A stretch of DNA of 64,000 nucleotides from Capnocytophaga catalasegens (GTDB lineage: Bacteria; Bacteroidota; Bacteroidia; Flavobacteriales; Flavobacteriaceae). Location of the stretch: positions 1 through 64,000 of the forward strand of contig NZ_BPMA01000007.1 of assembly GCF_026005215.1 (NCBI RefSeq), in the 5' to 3' direction. Under the pieces are notes generated by a model. That model was not told the origin of the DNA. It ran no database searches and saw only the letters and a program-made list of their open reading frames with translations. A program made the translations under genes and the position numbers. Shown one piece after another: positions 10,795-18,872 of this stretch; position 1 is the first letter of the stretch, and each line of letters starts with the position of its first letter.

Positions 10795-11313
10795 TTATTT
10801 TCGTTCGGCATATATCGCATAATACCGATTGGTAAAATAGCGCAATAGCGGTCGAATACCTATTTTACGTATAGGGTGTGTCCATTTTTCTCGAAACTTT
10901 ATTTCCCAACCTGCTTTTTCCAAAAGCATATCAAGTTGCCAATCTTCAAACTCGTGATAATGACAATCGCGCGAGTCAGATACGTTACGATACGCTTTGG
11001 CAAACCACAATCGCAAAGGAACCGTAACGAGCAATCTCTTGGCTGGAAGATTTTGCAACACACCTAGCGGATTTACCAAATGTTCCAAAATCTCCAGTGC
11101 AGTAACGAAATCTGCTTTATATTTCCTCAGTTCCAAAGCTTCAAAATCTAAATCTTCGCCTTGAGTATTGATTACTTTATATCCTTTTGTTTCCATCAGT
11201 TCAGAAAAAGGATTACACACGCCTATATCTAATATAACAGATCGCTCAGGAGCAAATTTCTGCAAAAGAGAAAGTGTTTTTTCGTAACGTTTTTTTGGAT
11301 ATATCTTATACAT
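10795..11313 (-). CDS. class I SAM-dependent methyltransferase
   Basis: A 172-aa Rossmann-type methyltransferase. Motif I is degenerate (VILDIGVCNPFSELM, residues about 26-40), followed by the acidic GEDLDFEAL and the motif IV/post-I region FVTALEILEHLVNPLGVL, which resembles class I small-molecule methyltransferases. The substrate is unknown. The protein is shorter than most free-standing enzymes of this fold, with a basic C-terminal region (RKIGIRPLLRYFTNRYYAIYAERK). It follows a small membrane gene by 22 bases and is probably co-transcribed with carA. Confidence 0.72.
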   Translation of the reverse strand: MYKIYPKKRYEKTLSLLQKFAPERSVILDIGVCNPFSELMETKGYKVINTQGEDLDFEALELRKYKADFVTALEILEHLVNPLGVLQNLPAKRLLVTVPLRLWFAKAYRNVSDSRDCHYHEFEDWQLDMLLEKAGWEIKFREKWTHPIRKIGIRPLLRYFTNRYYAIYAERK

Positions 11314-11335
11314 TTTTTATTCTTTTGAACTTTTT

Positions 11336-11659
11336 TTATGAAATGACCCACAATATGCTCAAAATAATAAGATTAGGAATGAAAAATAACAATGCTTCTG
11401 TCAAAAGTTTTATTTCTCTTTCCAAAAATAATTGCACCAACAATATAGTATGCAAAATAACGACGATTATTGACAATAATATATAGGTTGATAAATAGGT
11501 TTTGTCGGAAAAATTGGGCATAGACCACACAACTAATAAAAAAATAACCAATAATACTTGTATGATATTCATCAACCGAACCATTCCTTTGTTTCCCCAA
11601 AGACGTTGCGCAAAAAACAATGCAAAAGAAATACTTACCAAGCTAAACACTACCCACAT
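11336..11659 (-). CDS. small membrane protein, unknown
   Basis: A 107-aa protein with three or four hydrophobic segments (MWVVFSLVSISFALFFAQ, VLLVIFLLVVWSM, YILLSIIVVILHTILLVQLF and a C-terminal LLFFIPNLIILSILWV). No family is recognised. It starts 13 bases after carA and is followed by a methyltransferase gene, so the three form a probable operon. A second overlapping frame in this stretch is only a shadow, since this one keeps clean helix boundaries throughout. Confidence 0.65.
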   Translation of the reverse strand: MWVVFSLVSISFALFFAQRLWGNKGMVRLMNIIQVLLVIFLLVVWSMPNFSDKTYLSTYILLSIIVVILHTILLVQLFLEREIKLLTEALLFFIPNLIILSILWVIS

Positions 11660-11672
11660 AATCGCTTATTTA

Positions 11673-12788
11673 TTATTGAGTTGATTTATTCTTTTTCAAC
11701 AAATCAATAAATTGGTCAAACAAATAATGTGCATCGTGAGGACCTGGTCCTGCCTCAGGGTGATATTGAACACTGAAACAAGGTTTGTTTTTCATACGAA
11801 TACCCGCTACACTTCCGTCATTCAGGTGCAGATGTGTTATTTCGACCTCTGCACTTTGCGCAGCTTGTTCCTTATCTACGGCAAATCCATGGTTCTGTGA
11901 GGTTATTTCACCTTTTCCTGTCAAAAGATTTTTCACTGGGTGATTTATCCCACGATGTCCGTTATGCATTTTGTAAGTAGATATTCCATTTGCCAGTGCA
12001 ATAATTTGATGTCCTAAACAAATACCAAACAGCGGATAATTATGTGCAATAATTTGTTTAGCAACCTTAATAACTCCTTTGAGTGGTTCTGGGTCACCTG
12101 GTCCATTCGATAGAAAATACCCATTGGGTTTCCATGCTTGCATTTGTTCAAAAGAAGTATTGTACGGAAATACCTGTACATATACATCGCGAGCGGTTAG
12201 ATTTTTTAATATATGTCTTTTAATACCCAAATCAAGAGCCGCAACCTTGTATGTAGCATCTGGGTTTCCGACAAAGTATGGGGTTTTGGTTGAAACCTTT
12301 GAAGCCAATTCCAACCCTTTCATTGAAGGAATTTGTTTTAGTTGTTCTTTAAGATATTCTAAATCCGTGATTTCGGTTGAAATAACAGCATTCATCGAAC
12401 CATAGTCACGTATATGCGCTACCAATGCTCGCGTATCGACTTCGCAGAGAATCAATAAATTATTTCTTTCCGAAAAATGGTATAATGATTCACTTGCCGA
12501 TGTACGCGAGTACGTTTGACTAAAATTACGGCAAACCAACCCAGCTATTTTTACACTTTCAGATTCGTTTTCATCTGAATGAACACCATAATTACCTATA
12601 TGAGCTGTAGCCGTTACCAATATCTGTCCTAAGTACGATGGATCTGTGAAGATTTCCTGATAGCCAGTCATTCCGGTATTGAAACAAACCTCGCCAAATG
12701 CTGTACCTTCTTTGCCAACAGCCTTCCCATAGAAAATTGTTCCGTCTCCAAGTAAAAGAACGGCTGGTTTTTTGGTTGTATATTTCAT
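11673..12788 (-). CDS. carA: carbamoyl phosphate synthase small subunit
   Basis: Provides ammonia from glutamine to CarB for carbamoyl phosphate, used in pyrimidine and arginine synthesis. The 371-aa protein has the N-terminal CPSase domain (FGEVCFNTGMTGYQEIFTDPSYLGQI) and a C-terminal class I glutamine amidotransferase with the nucleophile Cys in LFGICLGHQI and the His-Glu pair in FSVQYHPEAGPGPHD. carB is not in the window. A strong promoter lies about 225 bases upstream, leaving a structured leader. Confidence 0.97.
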   Translation of the reverse strand: MKYTTKKPAVLLLGDGTIFYGKAVGKEGTAFGEVCFNTGMTGYQEIFTDPSYLGQILVTATAHIGNYGVHSDENESESVKIAGLVCRNFSQTYSRTSASESLYHFSERNNLLILCEVDTRALVAHIRDYGSMNAVISTEITDLEYLKEQLKQIPSMKGLELASKVSTKTPYFVGNPDATYKVAALDLGIKRHILKNLTARDVYVQVFPYNTSFEQMQAWKPNGYFLSNGPGDPEPLKGVIKVAKQIIAHNYPLFGICLGHQIIALANGISTYKMHNGHRGINHPVKNLLTGKGEITSQNHGFAVDKEQAAQSAEVEITHLHLNDGSVAGIRMKNKPCFSVQYHPEAGPGPHDAHYLFDQFIDLLKKNKSTQ

Positions 12789-12890
12789 CTGAATAGTAGG
12801 ATTTTTTTAATATTTTTTTATTTTTAATGTATATAATATTTTGTATGTTTTCATTTCTTCTTTCTTGTATTTTCAAAACGCTCTTATGTG

Positions 12891-12962
12891 AAAAAGAAAA
12901 TTCAGGTAACCAATTTTCTTTTTTGTAACAAAGGTGCCATAGGTGGGGTGTTGTTTTCCCAC
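12891..12962 (-). promoter_or_regulatory. possible leader ORF and hairpins in the carA 5' region
   Basis: On the minus strand, a short hairpin (CCCAC 12958-12962 with GTGGG 12943-12947 on the plus strand) is followed by a 12-codon frame at 12940-12902 (MAPLLQKRKLVT). The TGA of this frame lies at the edge of a second hairpin. That hairpin pairs AAAAAGAAAATT (12891-12902) with AATTTTCTTTTT (12912-12923), a perfect 12-base stem ending in a T run on the minus strand. The stem has a single G-C pair, so it would be a weak terminator. The peptide is not enriched for Arg. Confidence 0.3.
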
Positions 12963-13011
12963 GCTACGTTTTCTCTTCCAACGTGAAGTTGAAACAAGAT
13001 TAGAAGTCGCA

Positions 13012-13041
13012 CAAAGGTATAAACTATTTACTTATCTTCAA
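13012..13041 (-). promoter_or_regulatory. carA promoter
   Basis: On the minus strand TTG (13039-13041) is followed after 19 bases by TACCTTTG (13012-13019), an ideal match to the Bacteroidetes -33/-7 promoter. Transcription should start near 13005. Confidence 0.7.
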
Positions 13042-13213
13042 AATTTTTTTTCTCAACAAATTACCTCTTATCTATTTATATGTTAATTATTCGTTAAATA
13101 TAGAATAAAAAAATACTTGATTATATTTTTTTTGTACTTTTGTCCCAGAATTAAGATTTTTTTAAACCCCAAACAGAAAAAGTATATAAAAATTAACTAA
13201 ACACATTGCATTT

Positions 13214-14509
13214 ATGAAGCAGTATATTTTATCAAGTATTGCAGTACTCGCTCTGATAGTGAGTTGTAATACAAAAGCAGACGATGGTGTGGGCGAAATA
13301 CCCAAAGAGAATACCGAGAAAATTCTCTATTTTCAATTTACAAAAGATAGAGGTACGCACAGCATTAGCGTTGAAGAAAGACAAGAAAAAACGCTAACGA
13401 TTGAAGGACTTAAAGATGGTGCTTTTGAGGCGACAGAAAACTCTGGTGGAGCTATCAGTCTTTCAAAAACTACTAACCCTGCCAAACTGACTATTCGAGC
13501 TTACAAAGTAGGCGAATATCCCGTTAGTATCAAAGGAACAGATACCGACGGAGTAAAGAAAACTATCACGCTCTATGTGAAGGTTACTGAGCGAGATACC
13601 GGTTGGAAAAACGGCGTTTATACCGTTGAAAATATTGACGGTGATATGACCGAAAAAGACTCCAAAGGCTATGTAGAGTTCGAGTCGTTGGGGTATAACC
13701 TATTCCAAAATGATATACAACCTGCCTCTGCACGAGACAAAATACAAGTAAGTGCTAATGGAGGTATTATACGTGTAACCGCTCAAAAACACTATGACGA
13801 AAGTATACCTATTACTTTTTCTGTTAAAAATGCTGCCGGTGATACGCATACCGTTCACGTAAGAAGAGTTACTAAATTCTGGGAGCTTAGATCTTCCACA
13901 GAGGTGATAGGTATTGACCCTAATACAACTAAAAATAGTTTTGACAAATTGTCTGTGCCACCTAAAACACCTTATAGCGTAACTCATATAAATGGGTTGC
14001 ATTATTATGAACTTCATAAAAATAATCCTTATTATGGATTTGATAAAAAATCAATAGCTGTAAATACTAATATTACAAAGATTGACCTTAATCGAATAAA
14101 ATATATATATGGAGTTTCTTTTTCGGGTTGTACAAATTTAACAGAGGTAATAGCTAATAATGTGGAAACTATTAGTAGTGACTATGCCTTTGCAAATACC
14201 AAGCTAACAAAGATAGATTTGCCTGCGATTAAAAGTATTGGAGCATATGCTTTTAACGGTACTCCTATTACAACTGTAAAATTAGGGAAAAACTTAACTA
14301 CTCTTTATGCAAATGCGCTTAAAGGTATTGAAGGTACGCTTTTGGAGCTTCGTATCGAATCAAGTACGCCAAGTGGGGTAACACTTGTCACAGACTTTAT
14401 TGGAGAAACACAAGCAAGGCTTTTAGTACCAAATGCCTCACTTGCAGACTGGAACTCGCGTTATCCTTGGCTTAAAGACAAATTTAAAGGTGGCGTACAA
14501 GGTTACTAA
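13214..14509 (+). CDS. BspA-type leucine-rich-repeat surface lipoprotein
   Basis: A 431-aa lipoprotein. The signal peptide ends in a lipobox (LIVSC, Cys about residue 18) followed by NTKADDG, similar to the Lys-Asp/Glu surface-export signal of Capnocytophaga lipoproteins. The middle (about 40-230) contains two or three beta-rich, bacterial-Ig-like stretches. The C-terminal third holds BspA-type LRR_5 repeats (NLTEVIANNVETISSDYAFANTKLT, then IKSIGAYAFNGTPITTVKLGKNLTTL). BspA-like proteins often bind host matrix or other bacteria, so an adhesin role is inferred. It is followed by an OmpA-family gene 100 bases downstream. Confidence 0.82.
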   Translation: MKQYILSSIAVLALIVSCNTKADDGVGEIPKENTEKILYFQFTKDRGTHSISVEERQEKTLTIEGLKDGAFEATENSGGAISLSKTTNPAKLTIRAYKVGEYPVSIKGTDTDGVKKTITLYVKVTERDTGWKNGVYTVENIDGDMTEKDSKGYVEFESLGYNLFQNDIQPASARDKIQVSANGGIIRVTAQKHYDESIPITFSVKNAAGDTHTVHVRRVTKFWELRSSTEVIGIDPNTTKNSFDKLSVPPKTPYSVTHINGLHYYELHKNNPYYGFDKKSIAVNTNITKIDLNRIKYIYGVSFSGCTNLTEVIANNVETISSDYAFANTKLTKIDLPAIKSIGAYAFNGTPITTVKLGKNLTTLYANALKGIEGTLLELRIESSTPSGVTLVTDFIGETQARLLVPNASLADWNSRYPWLKDKFKGGVQGY

Positions 14510-14552
14510 TTATCAAAATAAAAAATTTAAAAAGTTAATAAATAATAAAACT

Positions 14553-14595
14553 CTTGCTACTTACTCCCTTATCTGATAAAGAGTAACTCGGCAAG
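14553..14595 (+). repeat. stem-loop between the LRR lipoprotein and OmpA genes
   Basis: Nested inverted repeats (CTTGC 14553-14557 with GCAAG 14591-14595, and TTACTC 14561-14566 with GAGTAA 14581-14586) form a bulged hairpin. No T run follows, so it is more likely a processing or stability element than a full terminator. Confidence 0.4.
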
Positions 14596-14609
14596 TAAAA
14601 ATTAAGATT

Positions 14610-15749
14610 ATGAACAAGATAAAAATACTCATCATAGCTCTTGCAGCAATGCTAAGTGATAATATTTCAGCACAAGATAATTATCGACCTTGGCTTGTTG
14701 GTGCGGGTATCAATACAGTTGATATGCGTGTACCCTCTGATTTTAGTGGTATTGCCAAAGACTGGTTTGGCTACCCTGATATGAATGTATCGTTTCGTGT
14801 TTCAGCAGCACGTTACATTAAAAAAGGGATTACAGCCGAGGTGGCTTTTGCTTTAAATAGCATCACCAAAGATGAAACCTATTTCCCCGAGGCAAAAAAT
14901 ACTATCAGTGGAAAAACCTTTTGGGATGCCGATGTAAGAGCTCGTTATCACCTGAATCGCTTATGGAGTGTTATTCCGTGGTTTGATCCATATCCACAAC
15001 TGGGTATTGGTATTTCTTCCATTGAAGGTGAAAGCAAAGCAAATCTTGTAGCGGGGTTGGGAGCCAATTTTTGGTTTACCGATATAGTCGGAGCTAATTT
15101 ACAAACTACTTACAATCCAGCTTTCGGAGGAGGTATAGGCAAAGATTATTTCCAATGGGGGGCAGGTGTGGTTATAAAATTGCCATTCAAAGCACGTGAA
15201 AATCCTATTGTAGATCATGTAGAGCGTGAGAAATTGCCAAAAGAGCCTAAAAAACGAAAAAAAGTATCGCAAAACAAATCTATTACTCGCCAAGAAACCG
15301 ATGAAGAGCGTCAAGCACGCTTGGCACGCTTAGAAGCTGAACGTCAGGAACGTGTAGCTCGTGTAGAACGTGTAACCAAAGAGATCAACTTGTATGCCAA
15401 AACTATTTTGTTTGATACAGACAAATCGGTTGTCAAAACACAAGCCGAGTTTATTTTGGATAACATTGCCAAAATTATGAATGAAAATAAAGATTTTCAC
15501 TTTGTGATAGAGGGACATACAGACAATGTGGGTTCTGCCGAACATAATTTAAAGCTTTCGCAAGATAGAGCCGATTCCATCAAAAAATATTTGATACAGA
15601 AAGGCATTGATAAAAAACGCTTAGAAGCAAAAGGTTATGGTTTAACTCGTCCATTAGAAAACAATAATACCGAACGCGGACGCGAAATCAACCGCCGTGT
15701 TGAAATCAATGTTATACCTCTGGAAGTAGAAGTTGAAATACAAGAATAA
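14610..15749 (+). CDS. OmpA-family outer-membrane protein
   Basis: A 379-aa protein with a signal peptide (MNKIKILIIALAAMLSDNISA), an N-terminal beta-barrel-like region (about 25-200), a charged, Arg/Glu-rich linker (about 205-260) that may be helical, and a C-terminal OmpA peptidoglycan-binding domain (about 265-370). The OmpA domain shows ILFDTDKSVVKTQAEFILDNIA, VIEGHTDNVGSAEHN and GREINRRVEI, including the Asp and Arg that grip diaminopimelate. It probably anchors the outer membrane to the wall. The gene follows the LRR lipoprotein and ends before a strong terminator. Confidence 0.9.
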   Translation: MNKIKILIIALAAMLSDNISAQDNYRPWLVGAGINTVDMRVPSDFSGIAKDWFGYPDMNVSFRVSAARYIKKGITAEVAFALNSITKDETYFPEAKNTISGKTFWDADVRARYHLNRLWSVIPWFDPYPQLGIGISSIEGESKANLVAGLGANFWFTDIVGANLQTTYNPAFGGGIGKDYFQWGAGVVIKLPFKARENPIVDHVEREKLPKEPKKRKKVSQNKSITRQETDEERQARLARLEAERQERVARVERVTKEINLYAKTILFDTDKSVVKTQAEFILDNIAKIMNENKDFHFVIEGHTDNVGSAEHNLKLSQDRADSIKKYLIQKGIDKKRLEAKGYGLTRPLENNNTERGREINRRVEINVIPLEVEVEIQE

Positions 15750-15820
15750 CAAAGTAATGTTGTTTTTTCATTAAAATGGGTTTTTCCCTGTAAGTTAAAA
15801 ATTTATTTAAACGTTAGTCA

Positions 15821-15860
15821 AAAAGGCTTTTATGGTGTGATCATCTTAAAAGCCTTTTTT
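15821..15860 (+). terminator. terminator after the OmpA gene
   Basis: AAAAGGCTTTTA (15821-15832) pairs with TAAAAGCCTTTT (15847-15858) around a 14-base loop and is followed directly by T residues. It separates the OmpA unit from the aromatic operon. Confidence 0.88.
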
Positions 15861-15909
15861 TGCAGAAAATAAATTTTGAAAAATTTTTATTTTTAAAGAA
15901 AAAAATTCA

Positions 15910-15917
15910 TATCTTTG
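15910..15917 (+). promoter_or_regulatory. -7 promoter element of the aromatic operon
   Basis: TATCTTTG is a full match to TAnnTTTG. It places the transcript start near 15924, about 20 bases ahead of the leader-peptide ATG. No clear TTG is present at the -33 distance, where the DNA is A/T only. Confidence 0.6.
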
Positions 15918-15942
15918 CACTCGGTTATACTCATAATTATTT

Positions 15943-15993
15943 ATGCTTCAAATCAACTATTATTTCGGATTTTACTACTTTTTTCAGATTTGA
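15943..15993 (+). CDS. Phe/Tyr leader peptide of the pheA operon
   Basis: A 16-codon frame, MLQINYYFGFYYFFQI, ending at TGA 15991-15993. Four Tyr (TAT, TAT, TAC, TAC) and four Phe (TTC and three TTT) codons fill eight of the nine positions 6-14. It lies just downstream of a -7 element and just upstream of three competing stem-loops that end in a terminator ahead of pheA. This is the classic layout of a ribosome-mediated attenuator. The downstream operon makes both Phe and Tyr, so the codon content matches the products. Expression of the peptide itself is inferred. Confidence 0.88.
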   Translation: MLQINYYFGFYYFFQI

Positions 15994-16064
15994 AAAAAGC
16001 AGGAATTCTTTTTGATTTTAAAGTAAATAATTTCTCATTCCTGCCTCTTTTGGCAGGTTTTTTT
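15975..16064 (+). promoter_or_regulatory. Phe/Tyr transcription attenuator
   Basis: Three alternative pairings are visible. Stem 1:2 pairs CTACTTTTTTC (15975-15985, covering the last Tyr and Phe codons) with GAAAAAAGCAG (15992-16002), with one mismatch. Stem 2:3, the antiterminator, pairs GCAGGAAT (15999-16006) with ATTCCTGC (16037-16044). Stem 3:4, the terminator, pairs CCTGCC (16040-16045) with GGCAGG (16052-16057), followed by seven T (16058-16064). 1:2 excludes 2:3, and 2:3 excludes 3:4. A ribosome stalled on Tyr or Phe codons would block 1:2, favour 2:3 and allow read-through into pheA at 16070; a ribosome at the stop codon would permit termination. Confidence 0.88.
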
Positions 16065-16069
16065 ATTTT

Positions 16070-16897
16070 ATGAAAGAAATCGTAGCAATACAAGGAATTG
16101 AAGGATCGTACCATCATCAGACAGCACAAGAGTATTTTGATAGAGATATACAAATAATTCCATGTGATTCATTTGACAAAGTAGCACAAAAACTACTTAA
16201 TCAAGAAGCGTCTATGGGTATTATGGCTATTGAAAATACCATAGCAGGCGCTATTTTGCCCAATTATAATCTGATTGACAAACATCAGTTATATATTGTA
16301 GGCGAACATTATATTGATATTCAACATCAGCTTATGGCAATTCAGGGGCAACATCTTGAAGACCTTACCGAAGTACATTCGCATTATATGGCTTTGTTAC
16401 AATGCAAAGATTTTTTTGTACAATACCCACATATAAAACTTGTAGAGGATAGCGATACGGCTTCCACAGCACGACGTATCAAACAAGGCAATTTACGCGG
16501 TATAGGTGCTATTGCTTCGGTTACAGCAGCCCACTTGTTTGGTTTAGAAATTCTTGCAACGAATATCCAAACAATGAAGAACAATGCTACCCGATTTGTT
16601 ATTCTGCAAAAAGAAAAACCTCTGTTGTATCAAAAAACAATCAATAAGGCCTCTATCAAATTTCAGCTTGACCACAAACGAGGTAGTTTGGCTACGGTAC
16701 TCAATGTGATAAGCGATTGTGATTTGAATATGACCAAAATACAATCGCTCCCTGTGGTTCATCAGCCTTGGAAATATGCCTTTTTTGTTGATGTAACTTT
16801 CGATAAATATACAAATTTTCAGAAAGTAATTCAACTATTAGACATTATGGCAGAAGATATTAAAATATTGGGTGAATATCAAAATCAATTAGACTAA
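16070..16897 (+). CDS. pheA: prephenate dehydratase
   Basis: Converts prephenate to phenylpyruvate, the precursor of Phe. The 275-aa protein has an N-terminal dehydratase domain (IQGIEGSYHHQTAQEYF, and the active-site TRF motif in NNATRFVILQ near residue 180) and a C-terminal ACT domain (RGSLATVLNVISDCDLNMTKIQSLP). In enteric PheA the equivalent of IQSLP is the Phe-binding ESRP motif; here it differs, so the way Phe acts on the enzyme may differ too. There is no fused chorismate mutase. It opens the operon 5 bases after the attenuator T run. Confidence 0.95.
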   Translation: MKEIVAIQGIEGSYHHQTAQEYFDRDIQIIPCDSFDKVAQKLLNQEASMGIMAIENTIAGAILPNYNLIDKHQLYIVGEHYIDIQHQLMAIQGQHLEDLTEVHSHYMALLQCKDFFVQYPHIKLVEDSDTASTARRIKQGNLRGIGAIASVTAAHLFGLEILATNIQTMKNNATRFVILQKEKPLLYQKTINKASIKFQLDHKRGSLATVLNVISDCDLNMTKIQSLPVVHQPWKYAFFVDVTFDKYTNFQKVIQLLDIMAEDIKILGEYQNQLD

Positions 16898-16912
16898 CAA
16901 AATACAATCTGA

Positions 16913-17776
16913 ATGAAAAAAATAGCTTTTGTAGGAGTAGGACTCATAGGTGGGTCTTTCGCTTTGGAAATCAAATTGTTATATCCGCAAGCTCAACTAA
17001 TCGGAATAGACAAAAACAAAGAAAATATACAAGAAGCACTAGATTTGAAAATCATTGACAAAAAAGGTACGATAGACGATGTTGCCTGTGCCGATATGGT
17101 TCTTATTTCAATTCCGGTAGATAATATTCCGGAGGTACTTTCTGATATTTTAGCTCGCGTAAAGGAACAAACACTTGTTATTGATATGGGTTCGACCAAA
17201 GCTGAAATTTGTCAAAGTGTTGAAAACCACCCTAAAAGAAATCAATTTCTGGCAGCACATCCCATAGCTGGTACCGAATATTCGGGAGCTAAATCGGCTT
17301 TCAGAGGGCTTTTTGCTGGCAAAACAATGATTGTCTGTGAGGTGGAAAAAACTTCATTCGCTTTGCAAGAGAAAGCCCTTGACCTTTTCCAAAAAATCGG
17401 AATGCGTATTCGGTACATGAATCCTGTAATGCACGACAAACATATAGCATATGTGTCTCATTTGTCGCACGTTATATCATATATGTTAGGTAAAACCGTT
17501 ATGGAAAAAGAAGCAAGTGAAAAAGATATTTTCGATATGGCAGGTTCAGGATTTGCCTCGACTGTGCGTTTGGCAAAAAGTTCAGCAAGTATGTGGGTAC
17601 CTATTTTCAAACAAAATAGAAATTATCTATTAGAATGTTTGAAAGAATATATTGAGAATTTACATCAGTTTGAACAATTATTAGCTGCTGAAAATTATTC
17701 AAGAATTTTTGACCAAATTGACCAAATAAATCAAATAAAAGACATTTTGAATGGAAAAAACATTCAAATAAAATAA
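16913..17776 (+). CDS. tyrA: prephenate dehydrogenase
   Basis: Oxidatively decarboxylates prephenate to 4-hydroxyphenylpyruvate on the way to Tyr. The 287-aa protein opens with the NAD(P)-binding fold (KIAFVGVGLIGGSFALEI), has VIDMGSTKAEI, the catalytic HPIAGTEYSGAKSAF segment (His about residue 115) and a helical C-terminal dimerisation region. It carries no ACT or mutase domain. The gap to pheA is 15 bases and to the next gene 16, so the three genes form one operon. Confidence 0.95.
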   Translation: MKKIAFVGVGLIGGSFALEIKLLYPQAQLIGIDKNKENIQEALDLKIIDKKGTIDDVACADMVLISIPVDNIPEVLSDILARVKEQTLVIDMGSTKAEICQSVENHPKRNQFLAAHPIAGTEYSGAKSAFRGLFAGKTMIVCEVEKTSFALQEKALDLFQKIGMRIRYMNPVMHDKHIAYVSHLSHVISYMLGKTVMEKEASEKDIFDMAGSGFASTVRLAKSSASMWVPIFKQNRNYLLECLKEYIENLHQFEQLLAAENYSRIFDQIDQINQIKDILNGKNIQIK

Positions 17777-17792
17777 AAATAGAATTTTAGTT

Positions 17793-18872
17793 ATGGAAAA
17801 TACACCTTTATTACGTAAATGGCTTGATGCGCTGGGTCTAAACCATCCGCTTGTTATCGCAGGTCCTTGTTCTGCCGAAACCGAAGAGCAAGTATTGCAA
17901 GTAGCTCACCAGCTGAAAGATAAACGGATTTCGTTCTTTCGAGCAGGAATTTGGAAACCACGTACACGCCCTGGGGGCTTTGAAGGTATTGGCGAAATAG
18001 GGCTCAAATGGCTCAAACGTGTCAAAGAAGAAACGGGCTTAAAAACTGCCACAGAGGTTGCTAATCGAGACCACGTACGCCTTGCTTTAGCGTATGATAT
18101 TGACCTATTGTGGATTGGTGCGCGCTCTACGGTAAGTCCGTTTATTATTCAAGAAATCGCAGACGAACTCAAAGGTACAGACAAAATTATTTTGGTCAAA
18201 AACCCCGTTAATCCTGATTTACCCTTATGGATTGGTGCATTGGAACGCCTTCAACGAGCCGATATATCCAACTTAGGAGTTATCCATCGAGGTTTTTCAA
18301 CGTATGAGAAAACCAAATATCGAAATATTCCTGAGTGGCAACTTGTTATTGACCTTCAAAATCGCTTCCCCGAACTACCAATTATTTGTGACCCGTCGCA
18401 TATTGCAGGCAATCGTGAGCTTATCTTTGACTTATCGCAAACAGCATTGGACTTGAACCTTGACGGACTAATGATAGAAACCCATTGCAATCCTGATAAA
18501 GCGTGGAGTGATGCTCCCCAGCAAGTAACTCCCCATGCACTTGTTGAGATATTGAAAAACTTACAGATACGTAAAGAAACTACACCCGAAGCCGATTTTC
18601 AGATGCGGCTTCAAAACTTGCGATCGCAAATAGATATTCTTGATGAGCAACTTTTGGATTTGCTCAAAAAAAGAATGGAAATATCAGACCATATCGGAAG
18701 TTTGAAAAAAGAGAAAAACGTTGCTATCTTGCAAAACAGACGGTGGAACGAGATTCTGGGCAAGATGATTTTGCAAGGAGAAGAAAAAGGACTTTCGGAA
18801 GAATTTATCTTAAAACTTTTCAAAGCCATTCACCAAGAGTCTATCGCTCGGCAAGAGAAAATAGTAAGATAA
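17793..18872 (+). CDS. bifunctional DAHP synthase / chorismate mutase
   Basis: A 359-aa fusion enzyme. The N-terminal part (about 1-265) is a DAHP synthase of the KDO8P-like type (PLVIAGPCSAETEEQ, FFRAGIWKPRTRPGGFEGIG, CDPSHIAGNRE) that condenses erythrose 4-phosphate and PEP as the first step of the shikimate pathway. The C-terminal part (about 275-355) is an AroQ-class chorismate mutase (LRSQIDILDEQLLDLLKKRMEI and LHS helices following). It thus supplies both the entry step and the branch to prephenate for PheA and TyrA upstream. In this family fusion the mutase domain often also acts as the allosteric sensor. Confidence 0.94.
   Translation: MENTPLLRKWLDALGLNHPLVIAGPCSAETEEQVLQVAHQLKDKRISFFRAGIWKPRTRPGGFEGIGEIGLKWLKRVKEETGLKTATEVANRDHVRLALAYDIDLLWIGARSTVSPFIIQEIADELKGTDKIILVKNPVNPDLPLWIGALERLQRADISNLGVIHRGFSTYEKTKYRNIPEWQLVIDLQNRFPELPIICDPSHIAGNRELIFDLSQTALDLNLDGLMIETHCNPDKAWSDAPQQVTPHALVEILKNLQIRKETTPEADFQMRLQNLRSQIDILDEQLLDLLKKRMEISDHIGSLKKEKNVAILQNRRWNEILGKMILQGEEKGLSEEFILKLFKAIHQESIARQEKIVR

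Larger units (their letters stand above)
12789..13213. other. divergent intergenic region, carA and BspA-like gene
   Basis: It contains the carA promoter (13012-13041, minus), a roughly 220-base carA leader with a 12-codon frame (12902-12940, minus) and two hairpins. It also holds a TACTTTTG element at 13135-13142 (plus) that probably serves the leucine-rich-repeat lipoprotein at 13214. Confidence 0.55.

Noticed and set aside
12079-12405. 108-codon plus-strand frame antisense to carA
   Set aside because: carA is well supported on the other strand and this frame has no recognisable domain.
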